The notes beneath the pieces were generated by a model that ran no database searches, was not told the origin of the DNA, and was given only the letters and a program-made list of their open reading frames with translations. The translations under genes were made by a program, and so were the position numbers. From Marinomonas piezotolerans (GTDB taxonomy: Bacteria; Pseudomonadota; Gammaproteobacteria; Pseudomonadales; Marinomonadaceae), in contig NZ_QKRA01000002.1 in assembly GCF_003362755.1 (NCBI RefSeq), forward strand, positions 186,001 to 250,000: a stretch of DNA of 64,000 nt, read 5' to 3'. Shown here one piece after another: positions 19,314 to 26,753 of this stretch (position 1 is its first letter; each line of letters starts with the position of its first letter).

Positions 19314-20882
19314 ATGATCTCCAGCGATACCTTACTTCGATTTGCGTTAGATCTTGCCAGTGCGGTGACACTGGAAGATCGCTTTGAGCGCTTGATTCGA
19401 GCGGTGCGAGCCATGATCGAAAGTGACGCCGTAGTTTTATTGGTGCGCCAACAAGGCGTACTGCAACCACTTGCGCAGCAGGGTCTGCGCGATGATGTTA
19501 TGGGGCGCCGTTTTGATATTGCCGAGCATCCTCGCTTTGCAGCGATATGTGATTCCTATCAGCCCGTCCGCTTTCCTACGGGGAGTACGTTACCTGATCC
19601 TTATGACGGTATGGTAGTTGGTCATGATGATGGTTTGCCTGTTCATGCTTGTATGGGGATTCCCCTATATGTACAAGGAGAGCTATTGGGGGTGGTGACA
19701 CTTGATAGTATGACTCCTGGAGTATTTGACGACATCGATGCGCGGGCATTAGATATCGTTGCCACTATGGCGGCGATGAGCTTAAACACTGCTATGCTGC
19801 TAGACCGCTTAGAGCAGCAGTCGAAACATGCGCAAAATCTGTTAGTTGAGTTCAACGAAGAAGCAATGCTAAAAGATGGGAGCGATATGGTGGGCAATAG
19901 CCCAGCGATGCACACCTTGCGTCAAAACCTTGAGTTAGTCGCACCGGCAGACTTAGCTGTTTTGATTGAAGGTGAAACAGGTGTCGGTAAAGAGCTGGTC
20001 GCGCGTAACCTACACCGCTTATCCAAACGCGGGCAAGCCCCCATGGTGTATGTAAACTGTGCTGCCATCCCTGAGAATTTGATAGAAAGTGAGTTGTTTG
20101 GTCATGTGAAAGGAGCCTTTACGGGGGCTGATAGGGATCGTATTGGCAAGTTTTCGCTGGCAAATGGTGGCACCTTGTTTCTTGACGAAATCGGTGAGCT
20201 ACCGCTTGAAGCACAAGGAAGTCTACTCAGAGCCATTCAAAATCAGGAAATTCAAGCGGTTGGCAAGGATGCGTTAGAGTACGTCGACGTACGCATTATC
20301 GCGGCGACCAATCGTCATCTAAAACAGGATGTGATAGAGAAGCGCTTTCGCGCTGATCTCTACCATCGTCTGAGCGTGTTTCCGATTCGGGTGCCGCCTT
20401 TACGTGAGCGCGATGGTGACGTTTTACGGCTGGCGGGTTTTTTTGCTGAGCAACTGCGGCGTAAATTTGGATTACAGCAACTCACGCTATCTGCCAATGC
20501 CAGTCAGCTATTAGAACGCTATTCTTGGCCAGGCAATGTTAGGGAATTAGAACATGTTATGTCTCGTGCGGCGTTGCATGCAAAGCATCATACGCATCAT
20601 GGTATTACTTGTATTGATACGACACATCTTAGTGGGTTGGACTTATTTGTCACTGAGACGGAGGTGGCTGACAATGCTCCTGATGATTCTACTGAGCTCC
20701 TAGCAACAACACAGAATTTAAAAAAAGCGACGGAGCAGTTTCAACGTCAGCAGATCCAGCAGGCACTGGACTCAGCGCAGCTCAACTGGTCCCAGGCGGC
20801 ACGTTTACTGGGGATGGATCGTGCAAACCTCGTGCGGCTAGCCAAACGATTGGGGATAGAAGTAACCAAGCAGCGTAATTAG
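19314..20882 (+). CDS. norR: Sigma54-dependent NO-responsive activator (NorR/FhpR type)
   Basis: Enhancer-binding protein of 522 aa with three domains. An N-terminal GAF domain (about 1-170) senses NO through a non-haem iron in this family. The AAA+ domain has Walker A GETGVGKE (about 221) and the sigma54-contact loop GAFTGAD (about 268). A Fis-type helix-turn-helix ([21 protein letters not shown]) is C-terminal. The start at 19314 has a GAGAAG site; the earlier ATG at 19263 lies within the operator region. It is divergent from hmp, like the fhpR-fhp pair of Pseudomonas. Confidence 0.93.
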   Translation: MISSDTLLRFALDLASAVTLEDRFERLIRAVRAMIESDAVVLLVRQQGVLQPLAQQGLRDDVMGRRFDIAEHPRFAAICDSYQPVRFPTGSTLPDPYDGMVVGHDDGLPVHACMGIPLYVQGELLGVVTLDSMTPGVFDDIDARALDIVATMAAMSLNTAMLLDRLEQQSKHAQNLLVEFNEEAMLKDGSDMVGNSPAMHTLRQNLELVAPADLAVLIEGETGVGKELVARNLHRLSKRGQAPMVYVNCAAIPENLIESELFGHVKGAFTGADRDRIGKFSLANGGTLFLDEIGELPLEAQGSLLRAIQNQEIQAVGKDALEYVDVRIIAATNRHLKQDVIEKRFRADLYHRLSVFPIRVPPLRERDGDVLRLAGFFAEQLRRKFGLQQLTLSANASQLLERYSWPGNVRELEHVMSRAALHAKHHTHHGITCIDTTHLSGLDLFVTETEVADNAPDDSTELLATTQNLKKATEQFQRQQIQQALDSAQLNWSQAARLLGMDRANLVRLAKRLGIEVTKQRN

Positions 20883-20909
20883 GACACTGTTTGCAAGGCT
20901 CATTTTGAT

Positions 20910-21317
20910 TTATCGTTGGGCTTGGCTAACTTGTTGAATACGGCCTGCGGGTACACTTAGGGCTGATATTAGGTAGTCTTTCAAGTCGTCTGGGTAGTCA
21001 CATTCGGCTAATGCATCGGCCATGCAGTTCAACCACATCATGCGTTCTGCATCATTGACGTTCAAATGCGCGTGCGCACGGGGCAAGGCGATTTGGCCGT
21101 ATTTTTTGGCATACATACGCTCCCCGCCCATCCAGCCATGCAAGAATAAGATTAACTTGTCGATGGACGTATCAATGGGTTGAGGATGCATATCAAACAA
21201 CGGACGGTAATCTGGTGTCGTTTCCATCAGACGATAAAAGCAATGGACGAGCTTGGTTAAGCCTTCCATGCCTCCCACGGCATTTAATGTCGCATCACCT
21301 TCTCCATAGCTAGGCAT
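20910..21317 (-). CDS. Group II truncated haemoglobin
   Basis: Small haem protein of 135 aa from the ATG at 21317; a longer N-terminal frame would run inside the upstream gene. Family features visible are the B10 region HCFYRLMETTPDYRPLFD, the WMGGERMYAKKYG segment, the proximal histidine in LPRAHAHLNV and the G8 tryptophan in MMWLNCM. It overlaps the preceding small membrane gene by eight bases. The role in O2 or NO chemistry is inferred; its place next to hmp/norR supports NO or redox handling. Confidence 0.88.
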   Translation of the reverse strand: MPSYGEGDATLNAVGGMEGLTKLVHCFYRLMETTPDYRPLFDMHPQPIDTSIDKLILFLHGWMGGERMYAKKYGQIALPRAHAHLNVNDAERMMWLNCMADALAECDYPDDLKDYLISALSVPAGRIQQVSQAQR

Positions 21318-21513
21318 TGCTCTGGTCGTCCTTAGCGGCCTTTTTTTCGGCTTTGGCTTTGTCCATTTTGACAGAGTTATGCCAACCACCTAACGCCGCC
21401 AATGCGCCGATGATTAAACTCATGTACATTGGAATCGAAAACAGCATTGTGATGCTGACAAAGACACAGCCGACAGCGAGGCCTTCAAGTATGGGTTTAA
21501 ATGTTTTTTTCAT
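21310..21513 (-). CDS. Small two-helix membrane protein
   Basis: Protein of 67 aa from the ATG at 21513, with AAGGG eight bases ahead. It has two membrane segments (about 9-27 and 31-45) and a highly charged lysine/alanine-rich tail (KMDKAKAEKKAAKDD). It is translationally coupled to the truncated globin gene, so a shared role is likely. I do not recognise a named family. Confidence 0.65.
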   Translation of the reverse strand: MKKTFKPILEGLAVGCVFVSITMLFSIPMYMSLIIGALAALGGWHNSVKMDKAKAEKKAAKDDQSNA

Positions 21514-21593
21514 GGATAAGCCCTTAAAATATTTGGCGCGAAGTTTAGCAAATATACCGACATATTGAAGCAAATTGTGGAAAAAACGACCAC

Positions 21594-21808
21594 TTATCCA
21601 GATGTCAATACATAAGGATACGTTTCGAATAAACCGCTTTTAATGTGGATAAAGTAGCTTTCTGACAATGTTTTTCCAATGTATATCCGTAAATGCTAAT
21701 AAAAATCGGGGAAAACAACCGATCAATAGCTTATTTGTGTATAACCAATAGATATGTCCACAGATAGAAAAGACTTGCTGGTGTCAGTGGATAAAAATGT
21801 TATCCACA
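21594..21808. other. DnaA-box cluster in an AT-rich divergent gap
   Basis: Three perfect TTATNCACA boxes lie here: 21644-21652 (minus), 21736-21744 (minus) and 21800-21808 (plus). Two one-mismatch boxes are at 21594-21602 and 21786-21794. The gap (21514-21852) is AT-rich and has one GATC site. No dnaA, gidA or rpmH is nearby, so this is not called an origin. Isolated perfect boxes also occur at 6103-6111 and 26592-26600. Confidence 0.55.
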
Positions 21809-21852
21809 TTTTTTCGCAGTGAGACTGGTTTTTTATAAAGGAATTGAAATTC

Positions 21853-23193
21853 ATGTTTCAGTGGTTGATACAACGCATACCAGACTGGCCACTACACCGA
21901 AGAATTTGGCATATGGCTTGGCCCCCGATGATCTCAAATATTACGACGCCGCTACTTGGCTTGGTGGATACTGCGGTAGTGGGTCATTTGGAGACGGCCG
22001 TACATTTGGGGGCTGTTGCCATTGGGGCAAGCATATTCAGTTTTATCTTCTGGGCATTTGGTTTTTTGCGCATGGGCGCTACCGGATTAACCGCGCAAGC
22101 GTTGGGGCGAGAAGATGGTCGCCAAGTACGTGCTCTATTACTGCAGTCCGTCACGATGGGAGTGGGTATTGGAATGTTGTTGATCCTGTTTAAAACGCCA
22201 TTGATCGATTTGGCGATCTACTTGATGGAGCCGAGTGCTGAGCTAGAGCCGTGGGCAAGAGCGTATTGTGAAGCACGCATTTACAGCGCCCCAGCGGTGC
22301 TGGCGGGCTATGCTTTGATGGGGTGGTTTTTTGGGGTGCAATATTCCAAAGGTCCATTATGGATGCTGTTGATTATCAACTTGGCGAATATGGTGTTTGA
22401 CTATGTCGCGGTGTATCAACTGAATATGGCGAGTGTCGGCGTCGCGTGGGCAACGGTCGCCGCGCACTATCTAGGAGTCTGCGTGGCATTTTGGCTTGCA
22501 GCCGCGCAGTTGCGTAAGTTCGACGGCCACGTTCCGCTCCTATCGCTGGTGAAATGGCGCACTTACATCGAGCTTGTTCAAGTCAACCGTTACTTATTTG
22601 TACGTACCATTTTGTTATTACTAGTGATGAGCTTTTTTACCGCGATGGGAGCACGACAAGGGGATGCGATTCTCGCGGCAAATGCCGTCTTACTGACATT
22701 CTTGATGATTATCTCCAACGCGTTGGATGGTTTTGCATTCTCGGTAGAAGCGCTGTGTGGTGAATACATCGGTCGTAAAAACAAAGCCATGTTCCAAAAA
22801 GTGATTCGCCTTTCAACGCTTTGGGCGCTGATTTGTGCGGTCATATTGACCTTAGTATTTACCGCTTTTGGCAATCAAATCATTGCCTTACTCACCAGCG
22901 TTGAGTCTGTTAAAGAAGAAGCAAAACTGTATCTACCTTGGTTGATCGCTTTTCCTCTGTTGGGTATTTGGTCCTATATGCTGGATGGCATTTTTATAGG
23001 CACCACCAGCGTAAAACAGATGCAAAACACTATGATCCTCAGTGTGTTAGGTATCTTCTTCCCGCTTTGGTTCATCACCCAAGGAATGGGCAATCATGGT
23101 CTTTGGTTCAGTATGGCAACGTTCTTCGTCGCGCGAGCGATTACGTTATGGTGGTGTTACGAACGTAATATCAAACGGGGGGTGTGGTTTTAG
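21853..23193 (+). CDS. MATE-family efflux transporter (DinF type)
   Basis: Cation-coupled multidrug exporter of 446 aa with twelve hydrophobic segments. The N-terminal half has WPPMISNITTPLLGLVDTAVVGHL, cited here as its WPP...GLVDTA core (about residues 17-33), a signature of the DinF subgroup. The ATG at 21853 is used; the TTG at 21844 sits too close to the AAAGGA site. No regulator is adjacent. The substrate is unknown. Confidence 0.92.
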   Translation: MFQWLIQRIPDWPLHRRIWHMAWPPMISNITTPLLGLVDTAVVGHLETAVHLGAVAIGASIFSFIFWAFGFLRMGATGLTAQALGREDGRQVRALLLQSVTMGVGIGMLLILFKTPLIDLAIYLMEPSAELEPWARAYCEARIYSAPAVLAGYALMGWFFGVQYSKGPLWMLLIINLANMVFDYVAVYQLNMASVGVAWATVAAHYLGVCVAFWLAAAQLRKFDGHVPLLSLVKWRTYIELVQVNRYLFVRTILLLLVMSFFTAMGARQGDAILAANAVLLTFLMIISNALDGFAFSVEALCGEYIGRKNKAMFQKVIRLSTLWALICAVILTLVFTAFGNQIIALLTSVESVKEEAKLYLPWLIAFPLLGIWSYMLDGIFIGTTSVKQMQNTMILSVLGIFFPLWFITQGMGNHGLWFSMATFFVARAITLWWCYERNIKRGVWF

Positions 23194-23345
23194 TCTCTGG
23201 CCGTGAGTCATATCGTTGCCCGATGTTGGCCATGTTTTGATTTTTTGCATTGCGCCATGAGCCCCTTTTTTATATCTTTACGCGGACTTTTGTTGCGCGA
23301 CACGAATGGAGTCGTGCTTTTAACTACGTTTTAGGGAATGACATT

Positions 23346-23825
23346 ATGATCAAGCCAATTTCTGCTGCTATTCTAGCGACTGTTGCACTATCTTCTACCC
23401 ATGCCTTAGCTGATGAAGACATCAACCCATGGAAACATTGTGGTATCGGTGCGATGATTTTTGATGATAACGGCACTGCGGCAGCACTTTCAAACATCAT
23501 CTGGGATTTGGGTACAACGGCAGTATCGTCTAAATTGACGTCTGCTGGCTCTTGTGAAGGCAAGCGTGTTCAAACGGCCATGTTTATTCAAAAGAGTTTC
23601 AACAACGTACTAGAAGAAACGGCGAAAGGTGAAGGCGAGTATATCTCTGCGATGTTAGGAATGATGGATTGCCGTCAAGAAGACTACGCAACGATCATGT
23701 CTGGTGTGCGCTTGGACGTTGTCAATCAAGTATCTCAAGCGGGCTATGAAGCAATGGCTGTAAGCGCGAAATCTGAAGCTTACTACCATGCGTTGACTGC
23801 CAATGCCGTCAACTGCGGTGCTTAA
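23346..23825 (+). CDS. DUF3015 family exported protein
   Basis: Protein of 159 aa with a signal peptide ending near SSTHALA-D (residue 22). The start at 23346 follows AGGGA. It has the family pattern NPWKHCGIGAMIFDDNGTAAALSN early, described here by its PWKHCGIGAMIF core, and four well-spaced cysteines that could pair. Function is unknown; it is predicted to be periplasmic. It sits directly before a DUF4105 gene, a pairing seen in other gammaproteobacteria. Confidence 0.8.
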   Translation: MIKPISAAILATVALSSTHALADEDINPWKHCGIGAMIFDDNGTAAALSNIIWDLGTTAVSSKLTSAGSCEGKRVQTAMFIQKSFNNVLEETAKGEGEYISAMLGMMDCRQEDYATIMSGVRLDVVNQVSQAGYEAMAVSAKSEAYYHALTANAVNCGA

Positions 23826-23853
23826 TCGCTAAACTGAAACATTGCTTTCTTAT

Positions 23854-23878
23854 AAAGGCCATACTTTGTATGGCCTTT
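23854..23878 (+). terminator. Terminator between the DUF3015 and DUF4105 genes
   Basis: Perfect 11-bp stem AAAGGCCATAC-ttt-GTATGGCCTTT followed by Ts. The DUF4105 gene starts 28 bases later, so it is expressed by read-through or its own promoter. Confidence 0.8.
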
Positions 23879-23905
23879 TTTATTCGATAATTCAAAAGGT
23901 CTGAC

Positions 23906-25723
23906 ATGAAAGCTTGGTGGATGATGAGCTTGCTCTGGCTCAGTACAGCTGCATGGGCACAAGACGCTTATCTAAAAGCGCTGGCAGAAAGTCCGCAATG
24001 GTTGCGCTTGGGTCACTATCAGAGTCAAATGATTACGGGGGTTAAAAGCTCGGTAACGTCCTCTGATTTTTTCTTATCGCAATCGGGGCCATCAGACCCC
24101 CACGCGGAATTACAAGCGACCCTTGATGCCTTTCTGTTTGGTTCTACATCTACTATTTGTCGATTTCCAGCTCGCTATCAATTTCTTCAACAACGTAAAT
24201 TAGTATCAGCTAGAAATTTGGCTGATACATGTCCTGAGTACGAGCAGTACTTGAGTCAATATCCAGTTAACGAAGTGAGTGTTGTTTATGCCGCTGGATT
24301 TCTCGGAAACCCTGCGTCTATGTTTGGGCATTTGTTACTTCGGTTAAAACTCAACAACAATGCTCGCTTACTCGACAACACCTTCAATTTCGGGGCGATG
24401 GTCCCACCACAAGACAATAAATTAACGTATATTTTTCAAGGTATTACGGGTGGCTATGAGGCTCGGTTTTCCGATGAACCGTTTTACCATCATAGTCATG
24501 TTTATAACGAAGATGAGCTGCGCAATCTGTGGGAGTACTCGTTATCTTTAACACCGAAACAGATACAGTTACTTCTCGCACATAGGTATGAGTTACAAAA
24601 TGTGGTCTTTGACTATTACTTTTTTACGGAAAACTGTGCGTTTCAGCTGGCTGAGCTTTTAGAGCTAGTCTCCAACAAATCGATACTTTCGACGAAGTAC
24701 CCGTGGGTGCTCCCCTATGATGTTATTAGCTCCCTAGCGGATAACCACCCAGACCTTGTCACAAAAGTAGAGAGAACCCCTTCCCGACAACAGCAATTCT
24801 ATGACCGATATGCACAGCTTACGGCAGCACAGCAGGAACACATCAGGGCTTTTGTCAGGCAGGAGACTCCCCTTGATCGATTGCTTAAGGATGAATCGTT
24901 CACCAGTCGTAATCAGATCCTAGATGTTCTGTTGGATTACTTTAGTTATTTGGAAGTGCGCCACGATGGGTTGACCGAAGTGCAAGCGATACAGCGCAAA
25001 CAAGTATTATTGCAGCGGTTTACGCTTCCGGCGGGTCTTCATTCACAATGGTCTGATGTTGAGGCGGTGCCTCCTCACGCCACGCAAAAACCTTCGCTGC
25101 TGCAAATCGTACATCGAGCCGATCATCGCAACCAAGGAAGCACTGAGGTTCGCATTCGCGGTAATTATTACGATGAGTTATCAATCAATGAGCGTGAAAA
25201 TAACTTCTCGGCTTTGCAAGCATTGGATCTAACGATCAGCGATCGTGAAAAAAATGGCATTAAGCGCCTTGGCTTGGTTGAGATACGGCATATCAAGCCT
25301 GACCAAACAGACTTGATTGGCGATAAAGGCTTATCGTGGAGCTTTGGCTTCGGTTTACGCCCTGCTTCTAATGCATGTCAGAACTGTACCGTTGGGTACA
25401 TGGATGGTGGTATTGGCAAAGCGTACGGCACAGACGAGACTGTCGTGTACGGCTTAATAACGGGCAGAGTGCAAACCGCCTATAGGGCATTAAGCTACAC
25501 ATATCTTGGCTCAGAGCTGGGCGTTATTACCAAGCCTACTCGTTGGTGGCGTACCAAGGTTACAGCGAAATGGGAAACAGGGTTAGAACAGTCTAACCAC
25601 GACCAAGACATGGTCGTGACTTGGGAGCAGGCGCTGGGCGCATCGCCAGACTGGGATGTTCGTACATCGCTCAGCTCGTCGCGCCAACAACGGTGGTCAT
25701 TGAAGATGGGTTACTACTGGTAG
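23906..25723 (+). CDS. DUF4105 (Lnb N-terminal-type periplasmic) protein
   Basis: Envelope protein of 605 aa with a signal peptide (residues 1-19, ending WAQ). The N-terminal half holds the DUF4105 domain with the conserved PASMFGHLLLRL motif (about 138-149) and the cysteine/asparagine block FTENCAFQLAELL (about 237-249), likely catalytic by analogy with NlpC/P60-like folds. The C-terminal 200 residues are rich in alternating polar/hydrophobic strands and end in an aromatic residue (GYYW), suggesting an outer-membrane beta-barrel. Substrate unknown; probably envelope lipid or peptidoglycan. Confidence 0.8.
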   Translation: MKAWWMMSLLWLSTAAWAQDAYLKALAESPQWLRLGHYQSQMITGVKSSVTSSDFFLSQSGPSDPHAELQATLDAFLFGSTSTICRFPARYQFLQQRKLVSARNLADTCPEYEQYLSQYPVNEVSVVYAAGFLGNPASMFGHLLLRLKLNNNARLLDNTFNFGAMVPPQDNKLTYIFQGITGGYEARFSDEPFYHHSHVYNEDELRNLWEYSLSLTPKQIQLLLAHRYELQNVVFDYYFFTENCAFQLAELLELVSNKSILSTKYPWVLPYDVISSLADNHPDLVTKVERTPSRQQQFYDRYAQLTAAQQEHIRAFVRQETPLDRLLKDESFTSRNQILDVLLDYFSYLEVRHDGLTEVQAIQRKQVLLQRFTLPAGLHSQWSDVEAVPPHATQKPSLLQIVHRADHRNQGSTEVRIRGNYYDELSINERENNFSALQALDLTISDREKNGIKRLGLVEIRHIKPDQTDLIGDKGLSWSFGFGLRPASNACQNCTVGYMDGGIGKAYGTDETVVYGLITGRVQTAYRALSYTYLGSELGVITKPTRWWRTKVTAKWETGLEQSNHDQDMVVTWEQALGASPDWDVRTSLSSSRQQRWSLKMGYYW

Positions 25724-25726
25724 CAA

Positions 25727-26494
25727 TCACTCATGCTCATTACGCCGCAAAGATCGCTGAATTCTTGACGCTTCGCGGCGCATTTCTAATAGGTTATCTT
25801 CGACAAACACCAGATGTTCGTGCACGGCATTGCGCGCGTCGTCTGGTCGGCCTTCCATAATGGCGTCGTACAACGCTTGATGCTGTGCCATGACTTGCGG
25901 GCGTGCATTTTTCTTTTCAAATAAGTTGGTTAGATTCGAAGAGATGCTGCGTTCGAGGGTAGAAAACAAGCTGCGAAGCGTGTGGAGCAGCACAACGTTA
26001 TGGGCCGCTTCTGCAATCGCCATGTGAAACTCTGCATCGAGTTTTGATTCGAGCTGGGCATCTTCTTGTTCGTTGGCTGCAACGAGCGCTTGGTACCTGC
26101 GCGTGAGCATGGCTTTATCGGCATCGGTACTGCGCAGTGCCGCGTAATAAGCCGATAACCCTTCCAGCGCGTCACGAAACTCAAGTTGGTCATACAGAAA
26201 TTCATCATGTGAACTCAGTAACGCCTGTAGAGGATCCGTAAACGAAGCGCCGAGTTTATCTGACACATAGGTGCCACCACCTTGGCGCGAATACAATATG
26301 TCTCGAGCGACCAGCTTTTGTATGGCTTCGCGCAGTGAAGGCCGCGATACCTCAAAACGCTCGGCAAGTTGGCGCTCTGGCGGAAGCTTCTCACCTGGTT
26401 TAAACGTGCCATCTAGGATCATGCTTTCTAGCTCTTGCATGATGATGTCGGAAATTTTGGGCTGCTTTACACGGTTTAGTGAGGGTCGATTCAT
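25727..26494 (-). CDS. FadR-family GntR regulator (PdhR/LldR type)
   Basis: Regulator of 255 aa; the ATG at 26494 has AGGA six bases upstream. The winged helix is at about residues 10-75 (PPERQLAERFEVSRPSLREAIQKL region), followed by an FCD effector domain. It is divergent from a D-lactate dehydrogenase gene, and the gap contains three TGGT-N3-ACCA operators of exactly the type bound by PdhR and LldR. Lactate or pyruvate is therefore the likely effector. Confidence 0.88.
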   Translation of the reverse strand: MNRPSLNRVKQPKISDIIMQELESMILDGTFKPGEKLPPERQLAERFEVSRPSLREAIQKLVARDILYSRQGGGTYVSDKLGASFTDPLQALLSSHDEFLYDQLEFRDALEGLSAYYAALRSTDADKAMLTRRYQALVAANEQEDAQLESKLDAEFHMAIAEAAHNVVLLHTLRSLFSTLERSISSNLTNLFEKKNARPQVMAQHQALYDAIMEGRPDDARNAVHEHLVFVEDNLLEMRREASRIQRSLRRNEHE

Positions 26495-26549
26495 TCTACA
26501 TCCTGCTACAACGATCTCTAAATCATTGAGTTGAGAAAGGTTCTTCATC

Positions 26550-26562
26550 TGGTCTGACCAAT
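26550..26562. promoter_or_regulatory. PdhR/LldR-type operator 1
   Basis: CTGGT-ctg-ACCAA, matching the TGGT-N3-ACCA core, 56 bases upstream of the regulator start. Suited to autoregulation. Confidence 0.55.
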
Positions 26563-26606
26563 AGCCGTGTTATCCCATAATCTAGATCATCTGTGGATAA
26601 CCAATA

Positions 26607-26623
26607 AATTGGTAAAACCAATT
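26607..26623. promoter_or_regulatory. PdhR/LldR-type operator 2
   Basis: Perfect dyad AATTGGT-aaa-ACCAATT, full match to the PdhR-like consensus, in the middle of the divergent gap. Confidence 0.75.
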
Positions 26624-26713
26624 AAACTGCTACAAAAATGCAGCTAAAATCCTAAAAAATCATTCATTGACAATGTTAGGAAAGATTTCTATTGTCTACA
26701 AAATAACAAAGGT

Positions 26714-26732
26714 AAATTGGTAATACCAATTT
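26714..26732. promoter_or_regulatory. PdhR/LldR-type operator 3
   Basis: Perfect dyad AAATTGGT-aat-ACCAATTT, ending 21 bases before the dehydrogenase start, where binding would block transcription. Confidence 0.75.
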
Positions 26733-26753
26733 ATTTTGATTGTGGAAGACACT

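Noticed and set aside
21594..21808. Calling the DnaA-box cluster the chromosomal origin
   Set aside because: No dnaA, gidA/mnmG, rpmH or parAB neighbours and only one GATC site; box density alone is not enough.
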